Source: Oerskovia merdavium
GTDB lineage: Bacteria; Actinomycetota; Actinomycetes; Actinomycetales; Cellulomonadaceae
Assembly: GCF_014836755.1 (NCBI RefSeq)
Contig: NZ_JACSQF010000019.1
Coordinates: 20,182-84,181 of the forward strand
Length of the DNA stretch: 64,000 bases
Direction of reading: 5' to 3'
Both the position numbers and the translations under genes were made by a program. The notes under the pieces are model-generated. The model did no database searches and was not told the origin of the DNA. It saw only the letters and a program-made list of their open reading frames with translations. Shown in pieces: positions 33,252 to 42,044 of this stretch. Each line of letters begins with the position of its first letter. Position 1 is the stretch's first letter.

Positions 33252-33659
33252 ATGGCCGGAACCCAGATCTTCGTCAACCTGCCCGTGTCAGACCTCGAGA
33301 AGTCCAAGGCGTTCTACACGCAGCTCGGGTTCTCGATCAACGAGCAGTTCACCGACGAGAACGCGTCGTGCGTGGTCATCAGCGACACGATCTACGTGAT
33401 GCTCCTGACCCACGAGTTCTTCCGCCGCTTCACGCCCAAGTCGATCGTCGACGCGCAGGGCGCGACCGAGGCGATCAACGCGATCAGCGCCGAGTCCCGC
33501 ACGGGCGTGGACGACCTGGCGGACCGTGCGCTCGCCGCGGGCGGCGCGCAGACCAACCCGCCGCAGGACGAGGGATTCATGTACTCGCGCAGCTTCTCCG
33601 ACCTCGACGGTCACCTGTGGGAGGTCATGTACATGGACCCGAGCACGATCGAGGGCTGA
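33252..33659 (+). CDS. VOC-superfamily (glyoxalase-like) protein
   Basis: A 135-residue two-module VOC protein: FVNLPVSDLEKSKAFYTQLGF at the start (given in family form), NASCVVISDTIYVMLL, and a C-terminal FSDLDGHLWEVMYMDP with the usual metal-site Glu. Most such proteins are lactoylglutathione lyase-like with unknown substrates. ATG at 33252 has AGGAG 5 bases upstream. Confidence 0.92.
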   Translation: MAGTQIFVNLPVSDLEKSKAFYTQLGFSINEQFTDENASCVVISDTIYVMLLTHEFFRRFTPKSIVDAQGATEAINAISAESRTGVDDLADRALAAGGAQTNPPQDEGFMYSRSFSDLDGHLWEVMYMDPSTIEG

Positions 33660-33726
33660 CCGACCGGGACGCGACGGGCGGTGGTGGCCGGGGAATGCCT
33701 CGGCGCCGCCGCCCGTTGCCGCCTGC

Positions 33727-34650
33727 ATGCGAGCCATCACCTACTCCCGCTACGGCGGAGCCGACGTCCTCGAGCTCAGCGAGCTCCCCACGCCCAAGGT
33801 CGGACCGGACACCGTCCTGGTCCGGGTCAGGGCCACGAGCGTGAACCCCGTGGACTGGAAGGTCCGCGAGGGCTACCTCGACGCGATCATGGACGCCACG
33901 TTCCCCGTGGTGCCGGGCTGGGACGTCGCGGGCGTGGTCGAGCGCGTCGGGCTGGACACGCCCGAGCTCTCGGTCGGTGACGAGGTCTTCGGCTACGTCC
34001 GCAAGGACGTGGTCTCCGGAGGCACCACGGCCGAGCTCGTCGCGGCCCCGGTCCGCACGCTGGCCCGCAAGCCCTCGTCCTGGACGTGGGAGCAGGCGGC
34101 CGGCGCGCCGCTCGCCGGGCTCACGGCCCTGCAGACGATCGACCGCGCCGGGGTGACGAGCGGTCAGACCGTTCTCGTGCACGCGGCCGCGGGCGGCGTC
34201 GGGTCGATGGCCGTCCAGATCGCGGTGGCGCGCGGGGCGCGCGTTATCGGCACCGCGTCCGAGCGCAACCACGAGTACCTGCGCTCCCTGGGCGCCGAGC
34301 CCGTGACGTACGGCGAGGGCCTGGCCGAGCGTGTGCGCGCCCTCGCGCCCGACGGCGTGGACGTCGTCCTCGACTACATCGGCGGCGAGGCGCTGGCCAC
34401 CACGCCCGACGTCCTGCGCGAGGGCGGCACGGTCGCCTCGGTCGTCGACGCCGCAGCCCGCGACGAGCTCGGCGGGCACTACGTCTGGGTCCGCCCCGAC
34501 GTCGAGGGGCTGACCGAGCTGGCCCGCCTCGCGGACGCCGGACAGCTCACAGTCGACGTCGCCGAGGTCTACGACCTGGCCGACGCCGCGAAGGCCCACG
34601 AGGCGAGCCGGACCGGGCACGTGCGCGGCAAGGTCGTCATCACGGTCTGA
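33727..34650 (+). CDS. NADP-dependent quinone oxidoreductase-like MDR protein
   Basis: A 307-residue medium-chain reductase without the catalytic zinc ligands. SVNPVDWKVREG, PGWDVAGVVE, GDEVFGY, GAPLAGLTALQ and the NADPH loop VHAAAGGVGSMAVQIA are present. Members reduce quinones or enals. The ATG at 33727 starts at the conserved MRAITY. Its 3' end and the terminator-like palindrome after it are repeated after the next gene. Confidence 0.92.
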   Translation: MRAITYSRYGGADVLELSELPTPKVGPDTVLVRVRATSVNPVDWKVREGYLDAIMDATFPVVPGWDVAGVVERVGLDTPELSVGDEVFGYVRKDVVSGGTTAELVAAPVRTLARKPSSWTWEQAAGAPLAGLTALQTIDRAGVTSGQTVLVHAAAGGVGSMAVQIAVARGARVIGTASERNHEYLRSLGAEPVTYGEGLAERVRALAPDGVDVVLDYIGGEALATTPDVLREGGTVASVVDAAARDELGGHYVWVRPDVEGLTELARLADAGQLTVDVAEVYDLADAAKAHEASRTGHVRGKVVITV

Positions 34651-34722
34651 CCTGCCTGGCCCGCGGGAGCGGAGTGCCTGCGAGGCACGCTGGGCGTGTC
34701 GCACAGGAACTCCGCACTCGAC
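34641..34722 (+). repeat. Direct repeat copy 1 (gene 3' end plus palindrome)
   Basis: It begins CACGGTCTGA with the stop codon of the reductase and continues through an imperfect palindrome ending CTCCGCACTC. Against copy 2 (35301-35388) about three quarters of positions agree. The dyad is degenerate here. Confidence 0.6.
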
Positions 34723-34737
34723 CGAGAAGGTGTCCGG

Positions 34738-35310
34738 GTGAAGCACTACCAGAGCAGCGTGCCCGACGACGACCCTGCGGTCGGACCCGACGAGGCCGAT
34801 CCCCCCAGAGCGCCCCTCGACGCGAGGTCCGCGCACCGGATCGCGCTCCGCTATCGAGAATGGTCCCTCCTCGACCGAGGCGGGCGCGCTGGGCGGCTCG
34901 AGGCAGACCGCCGCCTCGACGACTACGAGGAGGTCGCCCAGCGGCTCCTGCACGACCTCGACCCCCTGCCGCTGCTCGACGCCCTGATCTCGCTGGGCGT
35001 CGAGAGCGACGACGAGGGCGCTTTCCTCGACCGGGTCAGCACGGGCGCCGTCGAGGACGTCCTGAACCACCGCGCCGACCTGCACCAGCAGATCGCCGAC
35101 CGGTGCCGTGCCGAACCGTCGTGGTCCGAGGCCGTTCGCGGGGCCAGGATCGACGACGAGCTCGCGTCCCGGCTGCCGTCACCGCTGCCCGATCTCTTCC
35201 CTGTCCCTCCCCCGGAAGCCGCCGGTACGGGCGGCCCGGGGCGTCGGAACGGCCGCAGGCCGTCCAAGCGACAGGACCGTACTGGTCGACATAGGAGCCC
35301 CACGGTCTGA
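34738..35310 (+). CDS. Hypothetical protein between direct repeats
   Basis: About 190 residues from GTG at 34738, which has GAGAAGG upstream; a GTG/ATG 14 codons earlier lies in the repeat. The protein is hydrophilic: acidic start, a helical middle with HRIALRYREWSLLDRGG and EEVAQRLLHDLDPLPLLDALI, and a Pro/Arg-rich tail. No family is recognised. It is framed by related repeats at 34641 and 35301 and may be a mobile or duplicated cassette. Confidence 0.6.
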   Translation: MKHYQSSVPDDDPAVGPDEADPPRAPLDARSAHRIALRYREWSLLDRGGRAGRLEADRRLDDYEEVAQRLLHDLDPLPLLDALISLGVESDDEGAFLDRVSTGAVEDVLNHRADLHQQIADRCRAEPSWSEAVRGARIDDELASRLPSPLPDLFPVPPPEAAGTGGPGRRNGRRPSKRQDRTGRHRSPTV

Positions 35311-35388
35311 ACTGTCTGCCCCTACCGCTGAGTGCGGAGCTCTTGTGCGACTCGCCGGGCGTTTCGCGCAAGAGCTCCGCACTCAGTG
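35301..35388 (+). repeat. Direct repeat copy 2 with long hairpin
   Basis: It begins CACGGTCTGA at the stop of the hypothetical gene. It contains a 23-bp stem (35328-35350 with 35364-35386, one wobble) and a 13-base loop, which should act as a strong terminator. Related to 34641-34722. Confidence 0.75.
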
Positions 35389-35416
35389 TGGCGCCCGGGC
35401 CGGTACCGTGAAGCCC

Positions 35417-36250
35417 ATGCCCGCCACCGTCCCCGCCCTCGTCGCAGCCGACACCGCACGCCTGCGGACCCGCGCAGCGCGGCACGCTCGCTCGCTCCCG
35501 CTGGCCTTCTCCGGGCTGGCCGTGCTGGTCATCGCGGGGATGAGCTCGCTCGACGCGAACCAGTTCTGGCTCGTCGTGCTCGTGCCTGCTGCAGGGTTCC
35601 TCGCGACGTACGTCACGGCGTTCGCTCTGCGGTTGCCCACGGGCGTGGGCGTCGGGAGCGACGGGTACGGCATCGCGCTCGTCCTGAGCGCCCTGGTCGC
35701 CTTCCTGGTGCCCTGGATCCCTTTCACGACGGGTGCTCCCCTCCTCCTGGGTCTCGGACTCGTCGTCCTGGGCCTGCGCGCCTCGGACCGCCTCCTCTGG
35801 GTGGCAGGGCTCGCGACGATGGCCGCCTCGTACGGGCTCGCGATGATCTCCTCGCCGATCGACCTCCCGCTGTCGATACCCGGCCTCGTGGCGACGATCG
35901 CGCTCGGCCTGGGCCTCCTCGTGGTCGCGGGCCTCGCGCTCCGCGGGGAGCGGCAGACCCTCGCGTCGGGCGACGGCGCGCTGAGCATCGGCGACCCCGC
36001 GACCGACAACCTGCGCGTGCTCGCGGTGCTCGGGGACGCCGACGAGGCCGACCAGCCCGCGCTCGCACGCCTCACGGGCGTCGAGGAACGCAACCTCGCG
36101 GGACGCCTGCACGACCTCACCGAGGCCGGCCTGGTTCGCGCCCGGATCACCAAGAACCGGAACTGGGCACAGATCACTCGCGAGGGCCGCGAGGAGCTGC
36201 GGACCCGGCGCGAGGCGCTGCGCGGCGTCGCGGAGCACCGCAAGGCCTGA
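35417..36250 (+). CDS. Membrane protein with C-terminal winged helix
   Basis: A 277-residue protein: five or six TM helices between residues 28 and 175, then a cytoplasmic winged-helix domain (about 190-270) with LRVLAVLGDADEADQPALARLTGVEERNL in parts and LTEAGLVRARITKNRNWAQIT. That tail resembles MarR/ArsR-like DNA-binding domains and could be a membrane-bound one-component regulator. An in-frame GTG at 35408 is an alternative start. Nothing adjacent shows its target. Confidence 0.75.
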   Translation: MPATVPALVAADTARLRTRAARHARSLPLAFSGLAVLVIAGMSSLDANQFWLVVLVPAAGFLATYVTAFALRLPTGVGVGSDGYGIALVLSALVAFLVPWIPFTTGAPLLLGLGLVVLGLRASDRLLWVAGLATMAASYGLAMISSPIDLPLSIPGLVATIALGLGLLVVAGLALRGERQTLASGDGALSIGDPATDNLRVLAVLGDADEADQPALARLTGVEERNLAGRLHDLTEAGLVRARITKNRNWAQITREGREELRTRREALRGVAEHRKA

Positions 36251-36324
36251 GACCGCACCACCCCTGCGGACCCGCAAGCGGCCGCACAGCCCGACGACAG
36301 GACGTGAGCCGAGCGCCCGGGCTG

Positions 36325-36343
36325 CGCTCCGCCGTCGGGCACC
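36325..36343. repeat. 19-base intergenic repeat
   Basis: CGCTCCGCCGTCGGGCACC is identical to 13055-13073, and its centre recurs in the hairpin at 55834-55865. It lies in the 153-bp gap before the M24 peptidase gene, where a distant GCCCGACG could pair with it. Confidence 0.6.
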
Positions 36344-36403
36344 CCGCTCCTCCGGACTCCCGCTCGTCCGGCGCACCCGCGCCGCCGGTGGCAGGCTGGC
36401 CCC

Positions 36404-37531
36404 ATGAGGGAGTTCACCGCACAGGACTTCGCCGCGCGCATCGACCGCGCGGCTGCCCAGGCCCGCCACGCCGGGCTCGCCGGGGTGCTCGTCACCCCCG
36501 GCCCGGACATGACGTACTTCACGGGCTACACCCCCACGGCCATGACCGAGCGCATCACGCTGCTCGTGGTCCCTGCCGAGGGCGAGGCGTCGATCGTGGT
36601 GCCCGTCCTGGAACAGCCGGACCTCGACCGGGCCCCCGGCGCGGCCGCCCTGCACGTCACCCCGTGGACCGACGGCGTCGACGAGTACGCGGTCACGGCC
36701 GACCTGCTCGACGCGACCGGGCGCTACGCGATCTCCGACTCGGCGTGGGCCATGCACCTGCTGGGGCTCCAGCGCACCCTGCCGGGCTCCTCGTACTCCG
36801 CCATGACGCAGGCGCTGCCCATGCTGCGCGCGGTCAAGGGACCGGACGAGATCGAACGGCTCGCATCCGCGGGAGCGGCGAACGACGCGACGTTCGCGGA
36901 CATCGTCGAGATCCGCTTCAGCGGTCGCCGCGAGCTGGACGTCGCCGCGGACCTCGCGGGCTTCCTGCGCGACCACGGGCACTCGCAGGTCGACTTCACG
37001 GTCGTCGGCTCGGGACCCAACGGTGCCAACCCGCACCACGAGGCGGGCGACCGGGTCATCCAGGAGGGTGACATGGTCGTGCTCGACTTCGGCGGCCTCA
37101 AGGACGGCTACGGCTCGGACATGACGCGCATGGTGCACGTCGGCGGCGACGTCACGGACCAGCAGCGCGAGGTCTTCGAGATCGTGCGCGCCGCGCAGCA
37201 GGCCGGCGTCGACGCGGTACGTCCCGGGGCGACCTGCCAGGACGTCGACCGTGCCGCCCGCGCCGTGATCACCGAGGCCGGGTACGGCGAGCAGTTCATC
37301 CACCGCACGGGCCACGGGATCGGGCTCACGACGCACGAGCCCCCGTACATGATCGAGGGCGAGGAGCAGCCCATCGTCTCCGGGATGTGCTTCTCGGTCG
37401 AGCCCGGGATCTATCTCCCGGGGAAGTTCGGGGTGCGCATCGAGGACATCGTGGTCGCGTTCGGCGACGACGTGCCCGACGGCGCCCGTCGCCTCAACAA
37501 CGCGCCGCACGACCTGCACGTGGTCGAGTAG
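36404..37531 (+). CDS. M24 metallopeptidase, Xaa-Pro aminopeptidase-like
   Basis: A 375-residue protein: an N-terminal creatinase-like domain (about 1-140) and a pita-bread catalytic domain. The five metal ligands are visible: Asp228 in VLDFGG, Asp in GSDMTR, His in HRTGHGIG, Glu in SVEPGIY and Glu in VRIEDI. It removes N-terminal residues before proline or splits related dipeptides in the cytoplasm. ATG at 36404. Confidence 0.93.
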   Translation: MREFTAQDFAARIDRAAAQARHAGLAGVLVTPGPDMTYFTGYTPTAMTERITLLVVPAEGEASIVVPVLEQPDLDRAPGAAALHVTPWTDGVDEYAVTADLLDATGRYAISDSAWAMHLLGLQRTLPGSSYSAMTQALPMLRAVKGPDEIERLASAGAANDATFADIVEIRFSGRRELDVAADLAGFLRDHGHSQVDFTVVGSGPNGANPHHEAGDRVIQEGDMVVLDFGGLKDGYGSDMTRMVHVGGDVTDQQREVFEIVRAAQQAGVDAVRPGATCQDVDRAARAVITEAGYGEQFIHRTGHGIGLTTHEPPYMIEGEEQPIVSGMCFSVEPGIYLPGKFGVRIEDIVVAFGDDVPDGARRLNNAPHDLHVVE

Positions 37532-37542
37532 GCGAGCACGCC

Positions 37543-38931
37543 TCAGGCGGTCGGGGCGTCGGCGACGCCCGCGGCCACGACCTGCTCGTTGCGGATGCCC
37601 GCCCAGCTCACGAGGCCGCCCGCGACGAGCAGCGCGGCCGTGACGATCAGTGCCCGGTGGAACCCGGCGACGTCGAGCACGGGACCGATGACGATGCCCG
37701 CGCACGCGATGACCACGAGGCCTGCGATGCGCGACACCGCGTTGTTGACGGCGGACCCGATGCCCGCGTCCGACGCGGGGATCGAGCCGAGGATCGCGGC
37801 CGTCAGGGGCGCCACCGTGATCGCGAGGCCCAGGCCGAACAGCAGGATCCCGGGGAGGAGCTGCGTGAAGTACCTCGCCTCGGCGGTCGTCGTGAGCATG
37901 AGCAGGTACCCGCAGCCCGCGATCAGCGGGCCCACGGTCATGAACAGGCGCGGCCCGTACCGGCCCGCGAGCGCCCCGAAGCGCGAGGACAGGAACAGCA
38001 TGAGGAGCGTCACGGGCAGCAGGGCCAGGCCCGCGAGGGTCGCGCTGTACCCGGCGACCTGCTGGACGAACAGGGTCACGGCGAACCCGCCGAACGCGAG
38101 CGCCCCGTAGATCGCGGCCGTCGCGACGTTTCCTGCGGCGAAGTTGCGCACCGAGAACAGGGACAGCGGCAGCATGGGGTCGGGAGCGCGCCGCTCCCAG
38201 CCCAGGAACGCCACGAGCGCCGCGACGCCGACGACGAGCGGCACCCACACGACCGGGCTCCCCCACCCGAACCGACCGTGCTCGATGAGCGCGAAGACGG
38301 GCCCGGCGAGCCCGACGGCCGCGAGCACCGCACCGCGCACGTCGATCCGGCGTCCCGTCGCGGTGTCCCCCTCCTCCATGCCGTGCAGTATCCACAGGGT
38401 CACCGCGACGGGCAGCAGGTTGATGCCGAACACCCAGCGCCACGAGAGTGTGTCGACGAGCACGCCACCGAGCAGCGGGCCCGCGATCATCGCCGTGCCC
38501 GTCCAGGCCGTCCAGGTGCCGATCGCCTTGGCCTGCGCGGCCCCGCTGAACGCCGAGATGATCATCGCGAGCGAGCTCGGCACGAGCAGAGCGCCCGCGA
38601 CGCCCTGGAGCCCGCGCGCGGCCACGAGGAAGACACCGGTGGGTGCCAGCGCGCACAGCACCGACGTGACGGCGAACCCGAGCAGTCCCCACCACATGAC
38701 GCGGCGCCGCCCGTGGACGTCGGACAGCGAACCCGCCACGAGGATGAGCGAGCCGAGCGTGATGAGGTACGCGTCGACGACCCACTGCTGGAGGGCGAGC
38801 CCCCCGAGCGCTCCCCCGGCGAGCTCGTCCGCGATCGCGGGCAGCGCGACGTTGACCACCGTCCCGTCGAGGAAGGACACGAACGAGGCGAGGATCGCGA
38901 CGAGCAGCACGCGGCGTTGAGCAGGCGTCAC
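37543..38931 (-). CDS. MFS exporter, DHA2-like
   Basis: A 462-residue transporter with about 14 TM helices. SDVHGRRRVM is motif A in loop 2-3 and GPLLGGVLVD marks motif C in helix 5. It differs from the pump at 24327 in lacking long tails. GTG at 38931 overlaps the stop of the PNPOx-like gene by four bases. No TetR gene is adjacent. Substrate unknown. Confidence 0.92.
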   Translation of the reverse strand: MTPAQRRVLLVAILASFVSFLDGTVVNVALPAIADELAGGALGGLALQQWVVDAYLITLGSLILVAGSLSDVHGRRRVMWWGLLGFAVTSVLCALAPTGVFLVAARGLQGVAGALLVPSSLAMIISAFSGAAQAKAIGTWTAWTGTAMIAGPLLGGVLVDTLSWRWVFGINLLPVAVTLWILHGMEEGDTATGRRIDVRGAVLAAVGLAGPVFALIEHGRFGWGSPVVWVPLVVGVAALVAFLGWERRAPDPMLPLSLFSVRNFAAGNVATAAIYGALAFGGFAVTLFVQQVAGYSATLAGLALLPVTLLMLFLSSRFGALAGRYGPRLFMTVGPLIAGCGYLLMLTTTAEARYFTQLLPGILLFGLGLAITVAPLTAAILGSIPASDAGIGSAVNNAVSRIAGLVVIACAGIVIGPVLDVAGFHRALIVTAALLVAGGLVSWAGIRNEQVVAAGVADAPTA

Positions 38932-39533
38932 GCCTCCACGCTAGCCCCGCCGTCGAACCTCCACCGGGTCGCGGTGTAGTCCTCGCCGCGACCGTAGGCG
39001 TGGACCGTGACGGGGCGGACCTGGAAGACGTGGGCCTCCCCGGCGGCAGGCGGGTCGGAAGGCGTGCTCTCCGAGGGCGCCTCGCTGTCCCAGAACGCCC
39101 CGTCACGCACCTCGAAGCGCCAGTCGTACTTGCACGCCCAGCGGTCGGCCAGGCGTTGGAGTACGTGGTCCTCCGTGAGTCGTTCGGCGGCTCCGGCCAG
39201 CACGACGTCGAGCCCCTCGCTCATGAGGTTGGTGCCGGTGGTCAGCACGCACCAGGGGTTCTCCTCGAGGTTGCGCGCCTTGCGCTCGGTGCGGCCCGTG
39301 CAGAAGTGGAGCGCACCGTCGGCCCAGACGGTGATGAGCGGCGTGACGTGGGGGCGCCCGTCCGGGCGGACCGTGGACAACCAGAAGATCTCGGCGGTCT
39401 GGAGCACCTTCAGGGCGTCCGCCCAGGAGGTGGGGGCTGCGCCGGGCGACGAGAAGTCCGTCATGAGCTCGCCCGCGGTGCCGCCGTCGGGGGTGGGCGC
39501 CGGGTCGGGCTGCGCGGTCGATGCCGTGGTCAT
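38928..39533 (-). CDS. Pyridoxamine 5'-phosphate oxidase-fold protein
   Basis: A 201-residue split-barrel flavin/F420-type protein: WLSTVRPDGRPHVTPLITVW, LHFCTGRTERKARNLEENP and DVVLAGAAERLTED follow the PNPOx-like pattern. Substrate and cofactor are unknown; F420 and FMN relatives look alike. It is translationally coupled to the MFS gene downstream. Confidence 0.85.
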   Translation of the reverse strand: MTTASTAQPDPAPTPDGGTAGELMTDFSSPGAAPTSWADALKVLQTAEIFWLSTVRPDGRPHVTPLITVWADGALHFCTGRTERKARNLEENPWCVLTTGTNLMSEGLDVVLAGAAERLTEDHVLQRLADRWACKYDWRFEVRDGAFWDSEAPSESTPSDPPAAGEAHVFQVRPVTVHAYGRGEDYTATRWRFDGGASVEA

Positions 39534-39603
39534 GGAGGCCCTCCGTCTCTCGGTCGGCGCCGTCGCCGCACCGTCCTCCTTCGACCGGCGCGGGCCCTCG
39601 AAC

Positions 39604-40035
39604 TCATCGGTGGGTTCCGCAGGACATCACCGCCGACATCACGACGAGGACGGCAAGCGGAAAGGCCACCGACCAGGGCGGCACGACATGCCAGACCTGC
39701 GCCAGGGCGGCAACGGTCCCCGCGGCCCCGAGCCCGGTCCCGAGGGCGACGGCCGCACGGTGCACCCCCGTCCGTGCGGTCCGGAAGACACGGTTCGCGA
39801 CCGCTCCGAGCAGGCTAGCGACGAGCGCTGCGGCCGCCCCCGCGAGCGCCCCGAGGAACATCGACCACGTGGCCCAGGCGGGGTCGGTCAGCCCGAAGGC
39901 CAAGCCGGCCGCCGCCCCGACCAGAGGACCCGCCGCGAGTGACGCGACCGGTCGGCACCAGACCTCGGGCGCCCCTCGGCCGACATGGTCGACCAAGGTC
40001 GGTGTCTTCGGGTCGTCGACGTTCATGGCGGCCAT
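39604..40035 (-). CDS. Small four-helix membrane protein, hypothetical
   Basis: A 143-residue protein with four likely TM segments (about 28-48, 55-78, 90-112, 118-138) rich in Ala/Gly and few charges. No family recognised. ATG at 40035 or, nine bases on, ATG at 40026 can serve; the latter has AGGA upstream. Confidence 0.6.
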   Translation of the reverse strand: MAAMNVDDPKTPTLVDHVGRGAPEVWCRPVASLAAGPLVGAAAGLAFGLTDPAWATWSMFLGALAGAAAALVASLLGAVANRVFRTARTGVHRAAVALGTGLGAAGTVAALAQVWHVVPPWSVAFPLAVLVVMSAVMSCGTHR

Positions 40036-40102
40036 CCTGCACCGAGGACACCGTGGACACGAGTCGCGACCGCGTGGCGGTCGGCCCCCGAGCGAGGGGA
40101 CC

Positions 40103-41284
40103 TCACGCGTTGGGGGCGACGGACGTCCCGGGGCCGCGGCGCCGCACGGTCACGGCGTTCTCGCCCGACGCGGCACCGGTGCCCCGTGCCACGGTCGTCG
40201 CGTCGTGCTCGCCCGGGGCGGCCGTGGCCCGTCCATCACCGTCGGCCCCCTCCACCACGAACCCTCCGTCGGCGAGCAGGTCGAGGTCCGTCTGCGCGGC
40301 CTGACCCTCGCTCGTGAGGTAGTCGCCCAGGAAGATCGAGCTCACGATCTCCAGGGCCAGCGGCTGGAGCGAGCGCAGGTGCACCTCGCGTCCCGCCGCG
40401 AGCCGGAGCTCGGCGGTGGGGCACACGAAGCGCACCATCGCGAGGATGCGCAGGCACCGCTGGGGCGTGAGGTCCCAGGTGCCCGCGAGCGGTGTGCCCT
40501 CGAACGGCACGAGGAAGTTGACCGGGACGGAGTCGGCGCCGAGGGCGCGCAGCGCGAAGGCCACCTCGACCAGGTCCTCGTCGCTCTCGCCCATGCCCGC
40601 GACGAGTCCCGAGCAGGACGAGAGCCCCGCTCCCCGCGCCCGCTCGACCGTCTCCACGCGGTCGGCGTACTCGTGCGTGGTGCAGATGTCGGCGTACGCC
40701 GCTTCGGACGTGTTGAGGTTGTGGTTGTAGGCGTCGGCGCCCGCCGCGGCCAACCGTTCGGCCTGGCCCTCGCGCAGCAGGCCGAGGCACGCGCAGACCT
40801 CGACGTCGGGATGCTCGGTCTTGATGCCGCCGACCATCGCGGTCACGCGCGTCAGGTCGCGGTCGCTCGGCCCGCGTCCGCTCGCGACCAGGCATACGCG
40901 ACGCGCTCCGCCCGCGATCCCGGCCCGAGCCGCCGCGACCGCGTCCTCGGCGCTCAGCCACGAGTACTTCAGGACCTGGGCCGTCGAGCCGAGGCGCTGC
41001 GAGCAGTACGTGCAGTCCTCGGGGCACAGACCCGACTTCAGGTTGACCAGGTAGTTGAGCCGCACGCGTCGGCCGAACCGGTGACGGCGGACCCGACCGG
41101 CGGCGGCCACGAGGTCGAGCAGGTCCTCGTCGGCCGTCCGCAGGACCGCGAGCGCCTGGGCGCGGGTCGCAGGCTCGCCGCGCACGCCCTGTGCGACGAG
41201 CACGTCGAACAGTGCGCGTGCGTCGTGAGCACGGTCGAGGGCCGGCGCGAGAACGTCAGGTCGGGGCGTGGGCGTCTGGTTCAC
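40103..41284 (-). CDS. bioB: Biotin synthase
   Basis: A 393-residue radical-SAM enzyme that inserts sulfur into dethiobiotin. C87-P-E-D-C91-T-Y-C94 binds the 4Fe-4S cluster; [14 protein letters not shown] precedes it, YNHNLNTS and the [14 protein letters not shown] segment follow, as in BioB. Residues past about 345 are a low-complexity tail not needed by the family. GTG at 41284 with AGAAGGA upstream is chosen over a longer frame to 41461 that enters the TetR promoter. No other bio gene is near. Confidence 0.94.
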   Translation of the reverse strand: MNQTPTPRPDVLAPALDRAHDARALFDVLVAQGVRGEPATRAQALAVLRTADEDLLDLVAAAGRVRRHRFGRRVRLNYLVNLKSGLCPEDCTYCSQRLGSTAQVLKYSWLSAEDAVAAARAGIAGGARRVCLVASGRGPSDRDLTRVTAMVGGIKTEHPDVEVCACLGLLREGQAERLAAAGADAYNHNLNTSEAAYADICTTHEYADRVETVERARGAGLSSCSGLVAGMGESDEDLVEVAFALRALGADSVPVNFLVPFEGTPLAGTWDLTPQRCLRILAMVRFVCPTAELRLAAGREVHLRSLQPLALEIVSSIFLGDYLTSEGQAAQTDLDLLADGGFVVEGADGDGRATAAPGEHDATTVARGTGAASGENAVTVRRRGPGTSVAPNA

Positions 41285-41431
41285 GACCCACGATCCTTCT
41301 CGCCTGGTCACGCCCGCTCCCCGGCCGACCTCCACAAGGTGACCTGCTGCTCGTTGGGCGGGACCGCAGCACGTCGTCTGCTTCCTCCAAGGACCTGGCC
41401 CACGGGTTGGCGTCGGCCTATCCCTCGACAT

Positions 41432-41447
41432 CCTACCTAGAGGTAGG
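41432..41447. promoter_or_regulatory. TetR operator before the 41460 operon
   Basis: CCTACC, four bases, then GGTAGG: a perfect inverted repeat 13 bases before the TetR start. It overlaps the expected -10 region, so binding would shut off the operon and perhaps bioB. Confidence 0.65.
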
Positions 41448-41459
41448 TATGGTGTCGCC

Positions 41460-42044
41460 ATGGACGATCCCGACCTTCCTCGCCGCGAACGCCTGCTCCG
41501 CGCGGCTCGCGACCTCTACTGGGCCCAGGGGGTCGAGGGCACGAGCCCCCGCCAGGTCCTCGAGGTGAGCGGCGTGGGGCAGGGCAGCCTGTACCACCAC
41601 TTCCCCACCAAGCACGACCTCTCGCTCGCCGCGATCAGCGCGACGACGCAGGAAGCGCTGGACTCCGTCTCGGGCGAGCTCACGGACACTGACCGTCCGC
41701 CCGTGGAGCGGCTCGTGGCCTACCTCGAGCGGCCGCGCCCCGCGCTCGCCGGGTGCAAGATCGGGCGCCTGACGAGCGACCGGTCGGTCATGGCGGACGA
41801 CGAGCTGCGCTCGCCCGTCCACGACTACTTCGCGGGCCTGGTCGCGCTGGTGCAGGAGGTCTTCGAGGAGACCGGCCTGCCCGACGACGTCGCGCACGAC
41901 CGCGCGTACGCGGCGGTCGCGATCGTCCAGGGCGGGTACGTGCTCGCGCGCGCCCTCGACGACCCGGCGGCGCTGAGGGCCGCGGTCGACGGGTTCGTGT
42001 CGATGCTCGAGCCGGCTCTCCAGGCCGAGGTGGCGACTCGATGA
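41460..42044 (+). CDS. TetR-family regulator
   Basis: A 194-residue TetR protein with [21 protein letters not shown] as DNA-reading unit and a C-terminal domain of the LmrA/YxaF type ([20 protein letters not shown] in parts). It heads an operon with a PNPOx-like gene and a mycothiol-enzyme-like gene, joined by ATGA overlaps. The dyad at 41432 is its probable operator. Confidence 0.92.
   Translation: MDDPDLPRRERLLRAARDLYWAQGVEGTSPRQVLEVSGVGQGSLYHHFPTKHDLSLAAISATTQEALDSVSGELTDTDRPPVERLVAYLERPRPALAGCKIGRLTSDRSVMADDELRSPVHDYFAGLVALVQEVFEETGLPDDVAHDRAYAAVAIVQGGYVLARALDDPAALRAAVDGFVSMLEPALQAEVATR

Noticed and set aside
35036..39106. A 1356-codon open minus frame
   Set aside because: It runs antisense or out of frame across several well supported genes (winged-helix membrane protein, M24 peptidase, MFS transporter) and has no coherent domain.
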